DNA from: Chelydra serpentina
Lineage: Eukaryota; Chordata; Testudines; Chelydridae
DNA length: 64,000 bases
Assembly (NCBI GenBank): GCA_037349315.1
Contig: JBAIAC010000007.1
Span: forward strand, 5,456,001-5,520,000
Reading direction: 5' to 3'
The notes under the pieces: model-generated
The model's input: only the letters and a program-made list of their open reading frames with translations
The model's database searches: none
What the model was told of the DNA's origin: nothing
Translations under genes and position numbers: made by a program
Shown here: positions 1 to 11,033 of the stretch, piece after piece
Numbering within the stretch: the first letter of the stretch is position 1
Layout of the letters: each line of letters begins with the position of its first letter

Positions 1-330
1 TGAATCAAAGATCACTTTTTCCTTCCATGCACAGAAATCTCATATCTTTAAAAAAAAACCAGATACACATGTATTTGTTAATGTTGCGCTTGTAAACAGG
101 CTATAAGGTAATAGCTACACAGTCACATGTTCTGTACCAGGATCTCTGCTTCATTCACTCAAACCTGATGGGATTTCTGAATTGTGGGTTAGATCTTTGG
201 GCCCCCGGCACTAAAAAAGCTGGGAAGTTGCCCTGACAGAGCAGCTCGGGGTTCCCATGCACCGGGGAATTTCTAGCTGGTGTCAAGAGGAAGGAACTAT
301 GGCTTTAAGACTCTGACTTCATTGGAAATG
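1..330. other. Unique non-coding sequence
   Basis: No repeat end, splice-bounded open frame or RNA gene could be recognised in this stretch. It is AT-leaning sequence leading into a MITE fragment. Confidence 0.4.
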
Positions 331-331
331 C

Positions 332-582
332 CACAGCTGCACCATGGTAGCGCTTCAGTGTAGACACTGACTACAGCGAGGGGAGGGGTTCTCCTGTCCC
401 TGTACTTTATCCAACTTCCCGAGAGGCAGTAGCTAAGTCGATGGAAGCTTTCTTCCACTGCCCTAGCACTGTCTACACCAGGGATTAGGTTGGCTTAACG
501 ACATCACTCAGGGTGTGGATATTTCATACCCCTGAGCGATGTAGCTGGGTTGACCTAACCTTTCAGGACAGACCTGGCCTTA
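332..582 (+). mobile_element. MITE fragment, GTCTACAC-type ends
   Basis: The stretch shares an ordered set of short blocks with the copy at 9868-10140: a block like gggaggggtt, then ggcagtagcta, then gtcagtggaag-like, then cactg and a ggttagg block. It ends with gacctggcctta, the inverse of the GGTCTACAC-type start seen in better copies. The left end is not recognisable, so this is a partial copy. Such short non-autonomous DNA transposons are abundant in turtle and crocodilian genomes. The superfamily cannot be decided here. Confidence 0.55.
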
Positions 583-1025
583 GTCACCTTTGACCCATCT
601 CAGGTCCTGCCCCAAACATAGCTCAGCCAGACTTCTGTCATCTTCCAACAAGTTCAAAGGATCTTTCTTTACAAATTCAATTAAACCACACGTTCTGTAT
701 GCACTGAGTGTCTTAAAAATCATGCTTTGGCGGTAGAGCAGGGGTCTACAGAAAGCACTGCAGCAGTGTCAAGCTATTTCCAGAAAACAGATTGGGACTT
801 CATTTTCCTCACTGAAAGTGATGACCTGCCTGCAGGGTATGTCACTCGGTAAATGTTGAGATGTTCTTGTTCTGTCCTGTGCTTCTTACTACGGCAGAGC
901 TATTGATACAGCTACTGTAATAGCCAGTAGACAATTCATTGTGTAGTTTTGGAGTTTGTTTCTGCTTCATGACTCCTTATTTTTTTTAAAGGGTAAAAGC
1001 TGTGGGCTGGAGCTGTAGAAGCTAT
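583..1025. other. Unique non-coding sequence
   Basis: Nothing beyond ordinary mixed-composition sequence was recognised. No open frame of convincing length is present. Confidence 0.4.
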
Positions 1026-1167
1026 GGCCCTGATTCAGCGAATCACTCAAGCAAGTGTGCAATCCCAACCTAATTCTACAAAGCACATGCTTAACGTTAA
1101 ACGTAAGATTATATTCAATTGGCTTAAAGTTAAGCACGTGCTTAAGTGCTTTGCTGAATCGGAGCTC
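1026..1167. mobile_element. Palindromic MITE (GATTCAGC ends)
   Basis: The left end ggccctgattcagcgaa is matched by the inverted right end tttgctgaatcggagctc. The inside is also roughly palindromic (agcacatgcttaa against gttaagcacgtgc). This gives a 142-bp fold-back element with no coding capacity. A degenerate relative is at 12508-12600. Confidence 0.7.
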
Positions 1168-1864
1168 AAATTGTCAAGGTAAATCACTAAAAACTGGAAG
1201 CTACCATATCAAGCTAACAAGATAGAGGGCTTATTTTCTGCAACATCTGCACGTACAGACAGCCACATTCATTCCTTCATCCCGAGTGCTAAGAAAGGTC
1301 ACGGTGCGGTGATCAAGCTACACAGGGAAGTGGTAGTGAGCCATACTCTGCATTCACTGTAAGAATCCAGGTAAAGTATTCAGCTGTGTATTCCGTAAAG
1401 AGGGCAGGACCGCTGCCGGTGGCACTGGACAGCTCCCTCTGCACATGGTGCAGATGCTGGCAATCACCACCACTCTCAGCTTGCCAAAAAATGCCTGCAC
1501 AAAGCAAAGCCCGATGGCATGATGATCCGCAGCATCCGGGCTGATGTCAATTGATATCGGGGGGGGGCATATTCTGCTGCCGCATCTATATTCTTTCCAG
1601 ATCCCTGTCAGCCAGCCCAAGCGGTTCAGACTCACCTACACCCGGTTCGTGCTGCAGGGTGTTCATTCTGCTCACAGTGCGTCTGCTGCCCAGGATCCTA
1701 GCAAGGGCCCAGAGAATCCCCGTCTGCGTCCCCTGTGGAGTCTTAGTCTCAGGTGAGGCTTGTGCTAAGATCTCTACAATAGACTCTTACTATCCTGAAG
1801 TGCTTAGATACTACAGTGATGAGCGCTATAGAAAGACCTAAGGTAAACAGAGAGGTAACACATT
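1168..1864. other. Unassigned sequence with a short G-run
   Basis: Contains a G-tract at about 1559-1567. Short open frames occur on both strands, but none has splice context, family motifs or a starting ATG context that sets it apart from chance. No repeat family was recognised. Confidence 0.35.
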
Positions 1865-2235
1865 GGTGAACGCGAGGGCGGCCAGCAGTCCAGTCGAAAA
1901 GGGGACCCGATAGTGTCCGGTCGGATCTACTGCGGGCGGGGGAAGCGCCGAGTCATCACCCTCACCAGCCCCTACTCAGCCAGGGCCAGCTCCTAGCTGC
2001 ATCGGGCGGCTGCAGCTCCCAGCCCAGTCCCTCCCAACCCCCACACAGGAGGGGAAGAGCAGCAAGTGACACGGGGGGAGGGGGAAAGAGCAGTGAATGG
2101 GGATGGGGCCTCAGGAGGAAGGGGCTGGGCAGGGGCGAGCCTTGGGGGAAGGGAAGGGGCAGGGCCTCAGGGGGAGGGGCGGGGCAAGGGTGGGGCCTTG
2201 GGGAAGGGGCGGAGCAGGGGAGGTTCCATTTTTAT
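1865..2235. repeat. GC-rich unclassified interspersed repeat
   Basis: The composition changes abruptly from AT-leaning flank to GC-rich sequence. The left part has a block like cagtccagtcgaaaagggga, which I associate with repeated sequence in turtle genomes. The right part (about 2095-2225) is a degenerate G-rich array built from variants of ggggcctcaggggga and ggggcgggg. A similar array is at 46330-46500. No clear terminal repeats or target duplication were found, so the class is unknown. The 121-residue frame over it is low-complexity and not considered a gene. Confidence 0.45.
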
Positions 2236-3428
2236 ATAGTACAAGGTTTCTGGGTTTTGTATATTACAAAGTTGGCGATTCTAGTGAACATCCTTGTCCA
2301 CATAGAAGGGATGGTTATTGTGTCTCCAGTTCTCCCTTTCCCCTCCCACCCTGCCTGTTGATGTGCATTGCCTATCACTCCGGGTCAGAACCTGGAATCT
2401 CTTTTCTGGGCCAGTGCACCCACCCTGCAAAATGGACACTTGTACCCTTGCAAATCCTATAGGGACCTAACGGAAAAGCAGGGCAGCCTCTTCCTTAGCT
2501 TACGAGCCAGGGAGCTTATACACACTTTGACACATTTTAAATAGGGGAATGATGGCCTCAAGTTATACACAAATCACCTTATACACAGGAAGACATGGTA
2601 TTAGTTTTTGGAAAGGGCCCATACATACTGGGAGTAGACGGGACAGAGAACTATCTTCTCTTATTCCCAAAAGAGGGGCCCAAGCTCTATTTGAGATCAA
2701 CTACATACAGACAGATGGGAAAACTCACCCCTGTAAATGAGTATATTCAGAAGTATCTCCATTTCTAATGCTACATTTCATGCGATGTAAACTGTTTGTA
2801 AAATGCGTATTTTAGCAAGGATCAAAATAAATGGCTATTAGTTAATGATAGAGTACAGCGCCGCTAGAATAAAGACAACCTTTTACTTCTTTAGCTACTT
2901 TTTTAGAATGAACAGACAAAAGAAAAGTATCTATTACTCTGCAGACATAGAACTGTCATACGCACATGTGTTTTTCATAGCTTCACGCTCATGTACTGTA
3001 TCAGATGGAGTAAAGACATTTCCTAGAAAAAACTGTATTTCTGCCTTTTTGTAAGATCAGCTATTATGTCACTCACTGATCTTCATCGCTATATTTCACA
3101 GACATTATATCTTTATTTCATCTTCCCATTACTTCACACTGGAAATACACTTTGTTCTCTAGTGGATGAAATTCATCCCTGTAGTGCGGGCCAGCAAGAT
3201 GCCTATGCACTACGCTTTACTTGGAGGGCTTAGAGTGAAATCCTGGCTCCACTGAAATCAATTTAGAATATCAATCTATTTGGTATCTATATACGTCATA
3301 TGTTTAATGTCTGGATTCTCAGAATTACAGTGCAAAGTACGAGATGCTAATTATTAAACATCACTAAAATAATTTCAGAATATATTTTAACCTAAATAAA
3401 GTAACATAGTAAAATCTCCCACCCAAGA
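2236..3428. other. Unique AT-rich non-coding sequence
   Basis: No repeat ends, RNA genes or credible exons were seen. If the minus-strand exon at 6418-6520 is real, this would lie in its first intron or further downstream. Confidence 0.4.
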
Positions 3429-3640
3429 TTTTCAAAAGTGACTAGTGATTATGGGCATGCCAAGATTTGAAGTCCCCATCTTGAGACACCTGAACGGGGT
3501 GGCTGATTTTTCAGATGGTGCTGAGCACTCACCCTTTAAGATGTCTTACGTTTGCACCCAAAAACGGAGTCAGCTAAAATCACTAGTCTTTCTGTGTTGC
3601 CAGTTGCAAGCCCTCGAAAATCACAGTTCAGGTTCCAAAT
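3429..3640. mobile_element. Old MITE, ATTTTCAAAAGTG type
   Basis: Begins with gattttcaaaagtgac and contains ccatcttgagacacc and gctgatttttcag. The same order of blocks is seen at 26941-27100, and the ATTTTCAAAAG end is shared with 61025-61202. It is degenerate and non-coding. Confidence 0.55.
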
Positions 3641-5683
3641 ATCGTGACACCCACTTAAAGATCACTTTTTTTTTTAAGTAGTGTTGTTTTTATTTGCCTT
3701 CTAGTTTTTTAGTATTTAGGTGAACTCGGGTCACGTTTTCAAGCTTTTCTCGGCAACCATGAGGACTAGAAGCTTATTTTGGTTTGTTATTTTAAAATGA
3801 AAGCCACATTTCTCACCTAATCACCTGCTTCTAGTCCCTGGAGCTCTAAGAAAAACACCATATATCAAGAGGCTTGCGATATAATCATGAGTGTTGGCAA
3901 CACTAAACCTTGGCCTCCAAGCGAGCTTTATGAAATCTATAACGTGTGCAATTTATAGGATATTTAAGCCCCTGCTCCTGCACTGAATGCAGGAAACCCC
4001 CCTGCACCCAGGCAAAGACCGACTTCAGCAACCTACCTATGCAGAATTGCAATATCAGGACCTAACTCAACCATGCATTTTGATACAGAGTGTGCGTAGA
4101 AGAAGGCTGTATTGTAGCAGATATAAAAACCCTGTTTTGCTGCCAAAGCAAACCTGAGGCAAAGTGCTTAAGTCTTTACCCCCTATCCATATTTAGCAAA
4201 TCTCTCCATTGTTCTCCACTGGAGTCTTTTGCCAGACTGCAGGAGTAGGCCCACCTTGATCAGATTTCACTGGTCAGTGGACTGAACCATCACATTACTT
4301 CCACATGCTTTCATTCCGGTTTGGTGTGTTTTCCTCTTCAAAAAGTCCTGGATTGGTTGTGTTGCTAGAAACGCATCAAATTACCTACCTACTCTATTGC
4401 TCAATGTACCTAGCACCCTGCTGGTACCCTACAAATAATCTCATGCAGTGGGTTTATTCAGTTTGTTTGTTTCCCAGCTGCACGCCACCGAAGAAATTTT
4501 TTTGTGTTTCACTGTCTGGCTAATCTCTCTCATATCAAGTATAAAGCCTGTGAGCATGGTCTAGTATTGACACTTTGTTGGTTGATCCTCGGTTTATTCT
4601 TGCCATTAAGACTGGCGGGCTGTGTTGTGATTTTTAGAAGTGGTTATCTTCTCTGATTCCACAGAGAGTTTAAACAGCCACAGAAAACCGATTGTTCTTT
4701 CTTTTTTTTCTGCTTAAAGTTTTCTGTTCACAAATGCATTTGTCGCTGTTTCAACTTTGGGTTTTAGTCACTGCGTTTTAAGTATCGCGTGGCCATTTGA
4801 GCTTTTGCAAAATGCAAAATAATTATTAAACAATAAAATTCTAATGTGTAACTTTTGCATAGATGGAAAAATGTGAATCACTTTTCATTAGATTAACTTC
4901 CATTGTTTAAAAAAATAAATGGTTCTAGAGAGCACCGGGACATTTATAGTTGCACAGAAACCTTCTACAGCTTTCGCAGCTGCCAAAACCCCACTGTTCT
5001 TAATTAAAAATGTCAAAAGCAAAAATATTTAATTTCTACAAGGAGTACTTGCTTTAATTTTTGCTTCTCCAGCTTAAAAAAAAAACCTTCACCAGAGCAG
5101 TTTTATATTAAAGTAGCATGAAGAAAAATCACTCTGTAATTCATTACTTTTTTCTGGAAAAATCTAACGCTACACAATTAAGTTTTGTAAGGAAAATGAA
5201 CATTCTACCTGTCTTATGTTAAAACAGCTACTAGAGAAGAGTGATTGATTTAAACCTTCCAAAAACAAAGTGAAATGCTAAAACTATTTTTTCAGAGCTT
5301 CACTCTCTAGACTGAGACTAGAGAGGTTTGTGGTATTATAATGACTTTCTTAAGTCAAGCAAAATTCCCGCAGACTTCATTCAATGGGAGTTTTGCCCAA
5401 GTAATGACGGCAACAAATTGACCTGGGCACACAGACTGTACAATCAACATTCCTTGTCTTCTTCTGAGCTGTCATTTTACCTGTTCTACTGGGATTGTCT
5501 AATCCACTGGACTCAATCATGAATTTGTTGTAGCAAACCAGGAACTAAATCCACGCTCTCTCAAACCCCTCCTTTCAAAAAGCAAAACCAAACCCGTTTT
5601 GTTTAACTGGCCAATAAGTAAAGTGTTCAGAGAAGAGAGGGAAATCATCTCTGTGCTACAGGCAATTCTAAAAAAAAAGTGAC
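3641..5683. other. Unique AT-rich non-coding sequence
   Basis: About 2 kb with poly-T and poly-A runs and no recognised repeat or exon. Small open frames are all consistent with chance. It would be intronic if the exon at 6418-6520 is correct. Confidence 0.4.
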
Positions 5684-5929
5684 TTGTCTCTTCCGTATTA
5701 TCTGCCTGTATATGAACGAGCGGTTCCAGACACAGCTGGAGAACTAATGACTACACCTTACTGGTCTGTACATATGAGGGACGGCTCTGCAGCAGCTCCG
5801 GGCATCACAAATCTACCGCTTCAGCAATCCCATGATCTAACTGACCGGAAAGGACAACTGTACAGCAGCCGTATTTTTGGTGGGGGGAGAGGGGGGGGCT
5901 TTAAAATCCCACCTGACTTTTCAGCGAGT

Positions 5930-6760
5930 GCGGGTGTGGAGGGGGGTATCCTTTAGGCGAGCGGCATCCCATGCAATCGCTCGAGGGGAGGCGGCTGGTG
6001 AGCTCCTCCCGAGGAGCTGACGGGGGGTGACACGGTTTGGGGGTGAGGCGCCCCGCCGCACACAGAGCAGCAGCAGGGCGCTGGGTCCGCGCCGGCTGGC
6101 TCCGCTACTCTGCGACTGCCGGAGAGCGGCTCACACCCGAGATCAGAGCAGCCAAGCCCCACCGCGCAGGCACAACCACGCGGGGGGGGACCCAGCCAGC
6201 CCAGCTGCCCCCCCCCCAAAAAAAATCACGCTCCGGGGCAGCTTTTCCACCCCCCCCCCCCATTTGCAAGCACCGGCCAAACTAGCCCCCTGCTTTCCTT
6301 TGCAAGCCCCCCAGGCTGGGAGAGAGGCACCTGCCCCCCCCCGGCTGCTCCGCCCCCCCCGGGGAAAAGCCGCCCCCCCGGGGGGCGAGCGGGGAGGGGG
6401 CGAGGCGGGGGTCTTACTTTTCTGGCTGGAGTAGCCGGGGTAATAGCCATAGTAGCCCGTGATCCGCAAGATCCTGTCCTCGATGGTGGCCACCCCGTTG
6501 GGCGCTGCCTTGACGTCCATGGGGAGCGGCCCGGGGGGCAGGTGCGGAGGCTGCCGCCGCCGCTGCCGCAGCTCGTGGTGCAGCCGCCGCTCTGCTCCGG
6601 CGCCGGGGCTCTGGCTCCGCCGCCTGGCGCAGGACCGGCTCCCCCCCGCGCCGCGGCAGCCGCCGCCGAGCCAGCCTCCCCCGCCGCTGCCAAGCGTCCT
6701 GCGGCTCCGCCGGGGCCGCCGCTCGTCCCGCGGCCGGGAGGGGGGGGCGGGGAGTGCAGT
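5930..6760. promoter_or_regulatory. CpG island around a candidate first exon
   Basis: CpG dinucleotides and G/C tracts are dense here, in sharp contrast to the AT-rich sequence below 5.7 kb. Typical vertebrate promoter islands cover the first exon and the start of the first intron, which fits the minus-strand exon at 6418-6520. Long C-runs at about 6208-6260 and 6335-6380 would lie in the first intron on the minus strand. The many long frames on both strands reflect the scarcity of stop codons in GC-rich DNA and are not counted as genes. Confidence 0.7.
6418..6520 (-). CDS. Candidate first coding exon, unidentified gene
   Basis: On the minus strand a frame starts with ATG at 6520 in good Kozak context (ccccATGG). 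It reads MDVKAAPNG, then a segment with VATIEDRILR, and ends ITGYYGYYPGYSSQK. It runs into a strong splice donor (AAAA|GTAAGA) directly after base 6418, leaving intron phase 1. The 34 residues are unlike the Pro/Arg/Gly-rich noise of the surrounding frames: balanced composition, an amphipathic basic stretch and a Tyr/Gly-rich end, as in a conserved N-terminus. The same frame stays open upstream for about 86 more residues to an ATG at 6778, but that part is low-complexity, so I prefer the start at 6520. The position inside a CpG island supports a first exon. I do not recognise the protein and give no function. Downstream exons, if any, lie below 6418 or outside the window. Confidence 0.6.
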
Positions 6761-6764
6761 GGGT

Positions 6765-7900
6765 GGGGGCAGGAACACATGGGGGGGTCAGGCTGGTGGG
6801 GAAGGTAAGTGAGGGGCGGGAACACGCTGGGGTCAGAGGCTGGGGGAAGGGGGGGCTGGAAGTGTGGGGAGGAGTGCGGTGGGTGGGGGCAGCAGAGAGG
6901 TTGGGGATAAGAACACGTTGGGGGGGGGTCAGAGTCTGGAGGGGCAGGAACACGTTGGAGATCAGAGGTTGGGGGGGCTGGAGCACCAGGGGGCAGGGAG
7001 TGAGGGGAGGAGAGCGGTGGGCTGAGGCAGAAGGGAAGTGGGGGACAGGAACATGTTGGGGCTCAGGGGCTGGGGGGCAGGGAGATGAGGGGCAGGAACA
7101 CGTTGAGGGTCAGAGGCTGGGGGGCAGGGAGGTGAGGGGCAGGAACATGTTGGGGGTCAGAGGCTGGGGGGCAGGGAGGTTGGGGGCAGGAACATGTTGG
7201 GGCTCAGGGGCAGGGAGATGAGGGGCAGGAACACGTTGAGGGTCAGAGGCTGGGGACAGGGAGGTGAGTGGCAGGAACACATTGGGGGTCAGAGGCTGGG
7301 GGGCAGGGAGGTGAGGGGCAGGAACACATTGGGGGTCAGAGGCTGGGGGGCAGGGAGGTGGGGGGCAGGAACACATTGGGGGTCAGAGGCTGGGGGCAGG
7401 GAGGTGGGGGGCAGGAACACGTTGGGGGTCAGAGGCTGGGGCAGCCAGGAGGTGGGGGGCAGGAACACGTTGAGGGTCAGAGGCTGGGGCAGCCGGGTGG
7501 TGGGGGGCAGGAACACGTTGAGGGTCAGAGGCTGGGGCAGCCGGGTGGTGGGGGGCAGGAACACGTTGAGGGTCAGAGGCTGGGGCAGCTGGGAGGTGGG
7601 GGGCAGGAACACGTTGGGGGTCAGAGGCTGGGGCAGCCGGGAGGTGGGGGGGCAGGAACATGTTGGGGGTCAGAGGCTGAGGGGCAGGGAGGTGGGGGGC
7701 AGGAACACGTTGGGGGTCAGAGGCTGGGGGCAGGGAGGTGAGGGGCAGGAACACGTTGGGGGTCAGAGACTGGGGCAGCCGGGTGGGGGGGGGCAGGAAC
7801 ACGTTGAGGGTCAGAGGCTGGGGCAGCTGGGAGGTGGGGGGCAGGAACACGTTGGGGGTCAGAGGTTGGGGTCTGGAACACTTTGGAGGTGAGGGGGCTT
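6765..7900. repeat. G-rich minisatellite, unit about 46-48 bp
   Basis: About 23 imperfect copies of a unit with the core ggcaggaacacgttggggg followed by tcagaggctgggg and a gcagccgggaggtgg-type spacer. Units are ragged between 6765 and 7050, then regular, with 48-bp units around 7430-7660 and 46-47-bp units elsewhere. The plus strand is strongly G-rich with many GGGG runs. It lies 5' of the candidate minus-strand exon, within or next to its promoter region. Because 48 is a multiple of three and the unit has few stops, long repetitive frames exist on both strands (for example 7194-7892 plus and 7383-7949 minus). I treat these as by-products. Confidence 0.92.
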
Positions 7901-9182
7901 GGACAGCGGGGAGACTGGTGATCAGGAGCTTTTTGAGGCCACCATCCACCTCATAGGTCTCTCAAGCGGCTGCTCTTTCCCTGTGTGCCCCCCATTCTGG
8001 GCAGGAAGGGAGCAGGATCCTACCGTGCATGGACAATGTAAGGGAAGCCTTTGCTCCTTTCCTCTACCCAATCCTTGAACTGAACGGGTCAGGAGCCTAG
8101 TTCTTTGCTACCCTCCCCTGCACCTCCTCCCGCCCTCCTTCCCAGCTCTGTGCATGATCACAACTGCTATAGAGAGGGTGGGACATCACAGGGAAATTCA
8201 TGACATTTGCTTGGTCTGCTGCCCAGGCTAGGTGTAGTATCAACTACCCTTCCAAATTGCATGTGAGCCCCTCTCCTGCTTCTTGAATCTGCCCCCAGTG
8301 TAGGCTGTGAGGAGGGGGCAGAGGCCTTCAGTCCTCCCCACAAAGCAGCAGCAGCGCTCTCCCCCTCCCCTGGATTTGGGGCATATTGTGGGAGACTTCA
8401 GGCTCCTCTAGCTTGCCCAGCTCAGGTTTGTTTGGTTCTTGTCTCCACTGGGGTCCTCTTTCGTGCAGTCAGATCTGCACCCCAAAGCACTGCCTTTTGG
8501 TAGGATCAGCTCCTTACCCTTGGGGAAACTTGCCTCTTCTGAACCACTCTCCATGTGTCCTGTTGGTATCAGGGGTGAATCCTGGAGCCTAATTCACTCT
8601 TTAGCCAATGGAGTCAATGTTGGGGGTGGATGGGGAGGGAGTTATAGGATCTGACCCTAAGCCCGCTAACCAGATGAGCAGAGTGTGGCATATTGCAAAC
8701 TGTTAACATTGTAAGCTTACACTTTAAATTCTTTGAGGTTTTCCTGGTCTTGCTTGCAGGGTAGGGGGCTCTGGAGGGAAGCCTAGATCTAGCAGCAGTC
8801 GGTCTGGAGAAAGCCAATTCTAAAGCAAGGTGGAATGAGTTGTACTTTGCTGCCTTGGGAGCAGCCTGCTTTATCTCTCTCTGGTTTTGGTTCTTCTGCA
8901 TTAGGGTTCTGGATTTAAAGAAGTCAAGTAGTGCTATGTTGCAGCCTCCCAGAAAGAGTATTTTATGTTTTTATCTAACGTCTCTGTTTGTATGCCATGA
9001 AAATAACATGGAGAGTATTTAAAAAGATAGAGCTGGATTAACCAGAACAGTTTAGCACCTTCTTTCATTTGATCTTTTTCCTCCCTTTGGTCTAGATGGT
9101 GCCCTTAGACACAGCCTTGAGCAAGGGTTGGTACATAGACTGCACCATCCCAGGAGCAATCCCAGGCGGCACTGTGCCCTAG
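7901..9182. other. Non-repetitive sequence above the minisatellite
   Basis: No repeat family, exon or RNA gene was recognised. In minus-strand sense this would be upstream of the candidate gene and could hold regulatory sequence, but nothing specific is visible. Confidence 0.35.
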
Positions 9183-9300
9183 GCCTTGTCTATACTTAAA
9201 AGTTTTGCCAGCATCACTATATCAGTTAGGAGTTTGAGAAAAATCACCACCCTACCCAACAGAGCTACGCCGGCCTAAGCACTAGTGTAGATGCAGTTAG
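9183..9300 (+). mobile_element. MITE fragment, GTCTA-type ends
   Basis: Starts ggccttgtctatacttaaaa and contains cagcatcactatatcag, blocks seen at the left end of the GTCTACAC-type MITEs in this window. It breaks off near 9300 with agtgtagatgcagt. Confidence 0.5.
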
Positions 9301-9315
9301 AGCGGCAAAACTGAT

Positions 9316-9460
9316 CGACGGGGCCCACCAGCGGGCGGGAGGCCTCGGGGGCGACGGGGAGGAGCTGATCTGCGGGGCTGCCAGTGGGTGCTGAGCACCC
9401 ACTATTTTTTTTCCATGGGTGCTCCAGCCCCGGAGCACCGCACAGAGTCACCCCGTGCTC
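9316..9460 (-). mobile_element. Fragment of the GGCGCC-ended GC-rich family
   Basis: On the minus strand this carries ggtgctccggggctggagc, then ccatgg, then agtgggtgctgagcaccc and a gcagccccgc block. This is the conserved head seen complete at 27928, 37432 and 38341. The outermost end is lost. Confidence 0.6.
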
Positions 9461-9867
9461 CCTTCTTGCTTTGGGCCAGGGAGTAGTGTTACAGCCCTTC
9501 ACAGAGTGCAGCAGAGCTTAACACAGTGAAAGGCCAGAAGGGATGGGTAGATCATCTAGGTCTCTCTCTGGGGCACGTATGCAGACGTTAGAACGCGATG
9601 TCCCGGGGCTACAACCGGAGGATAGCCTCAGCAGCAAGGGAAGCTCAGCCCTGGAAACTGCCCTCCAGCGGTCAGGTTGGGCACTTTTCCACCGCATGAG
9701 TTGTTGTCTGCAGCACTGCCCCACAGTCATGTGGGGGGAGGAAACCAGGCCACGCTGGTGCATAGTGGCAGCACCTCTGTGTGAGCCAGAGAGTAGCCTG
9801 TTGCGCCCGGGCCAGGATGTGTGATCAGGTGGCAACCTAGCCAGGAGCAATGGAAGCCTGCATGTAC

Positions 9868-10140
9868 GTAGTGTCTGCCTACACTTAAAACGCTACAGTG
9901 GCATAGCTTCAAACGCAGCAGAGCTTCCGCACAGACACTCGCTACGGCGATGGGAGGGGTTGTCCCCTCACTGTAGTTAATGCACCTCCCCCAGAGGCGG
10001 TAGCTAGGTCAGTGGAAGAATTCTTCCATCAACCTTGCACTGGGGGTTAGGTCTGCAGAGCTAAGTCTCAGCTGTGGATTTTCTCACACCCTAGAAACAT
10101 AGCTATGCCGATGTACGTTATCAGTGTAGACCAGAGCGTA
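9868..10140 (+). mobile_element. MITE, GTCTACAC-type ends
   Basis: The left end gtgtctgcctacacttaaaa and the right end cagtgtagaccagagc are imperfect inverses. Inside are the diagnostic blocks gatgggaggggttgtc, agaggcggtagctaggtc and gtggaagaattcttcc. It is non-coding. This is one of the better copies of the family, which also occurs at 332-582. Confidence 0.65.
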
Positions 10141-10714
10141 GTGTGTTAGATTCCCCCCCACTTCCCCTTTGTGAGGGTGTCGTTTTCAGCTCCCTGGCCA
10201 CGCTGATCGTCTGGGCATGGTATAGGGCTAGTAGCACTCTTGTCCAAGCGTGCATGAGCTACTGTAGCAAAGGGGTGTCGAGAGATCAGCTGTGGTGTCA
10301 CACCCAGGTCTGCAGGAGTGAGGGGCAAGTTTACTGCCTTCACGTGGTGCCCCCCGCCATCACTAAGTAAAACTAAAGTACACAAAATGCAAAATTGGCG
10401 CTCAAGTTCTCATCGTAAAAAGTGAAAGAAAAACACAGCCCCCAGGGGTCCTCCGGTGGGGTCCTTTCAGGGCCAGTGTCCCAATCCCTAGCATGGAGGC
10501 TGGCTCGCAAGGTGCTGTACCTCAATACTGAGGGAATCTCAGCAGCCAAGAGGGATGTCCGCCAGCTGGCCGTAGGCCATGAAGCACGTCGCCTTGCTTC
10601 AGGAAACACACTATTACTGACACGCAACTCTCAAGACCTGGCTCTGCTGTCATGTGTATCACATAGTCGGACCTCCTGTGTATCACAGATCTTTACATTC
10701 ACTCAGTTACCCCT
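10141..10714. other. Unique non-coding sequence
   Basis: No repeat or exon recognised. The open frames on both strands at 10143-10385 and 10373-10721 overlap each other in antisense and have no supporting motifs. Confidence 0.35.
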
Positions 10715-11033
10715 GTGTTGAGCCCAGCAATTGTGTTTGGCCCATGACTATCTTCTAGAAAGGCATCCAGTCTTGATCTGACGACATCAAGAGATGGAGA
10801 ATTCACCACTTCCCTTGGCAATGTGGCGCAATGGTTACTCCCCCTCACGGATAAAAATGTGTGTTGTATGTCTCATTTCTGGCTTCACCTTCCAGCCATG
10901 GGTTCTGGTTCTGTTTTTCTCTGAGAGATTAAAGAGGCCTTTAGGTACCCCATATTTTCTCCCCATGAAGTAATCAAGTCACCACTCAATCTTCTTTTTC
11001 ATAAACTAAACAGATTGAGCGTTTCAAGGCTCA
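10715..11033 (-). mobile_element. CR1 LINE 3' fragment, old copy
   Basis: Read on the minus strand this is a degraded CR1 3' region: sequence related to the last part of the reverse transcriptase frame (the block equivalent to the lysine/arginine-rich tail) and the UTR. On the plus strand it reads as blocks such as gaattcaccacttcccttggcaa and ccctcacggataaaaatgtg. It is strongly diverged and non-coding. Confidence 0.6.

Noticed and set aside
6143..6986. Long overlapping frames on both strands (up to 211 residues) in the CpG island
   Set aside because: Composition is Pro/Gly/Arg/Ala noise in several frames at once. Only the 34-residue piece ending at a splice donor stands out.
6765..7900. Regular repeat array resembling a CRISPR in spacing
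   Set aside because: The supposed spacers are themselves repeated, and the context is vertebrate. It is a minisatellite.
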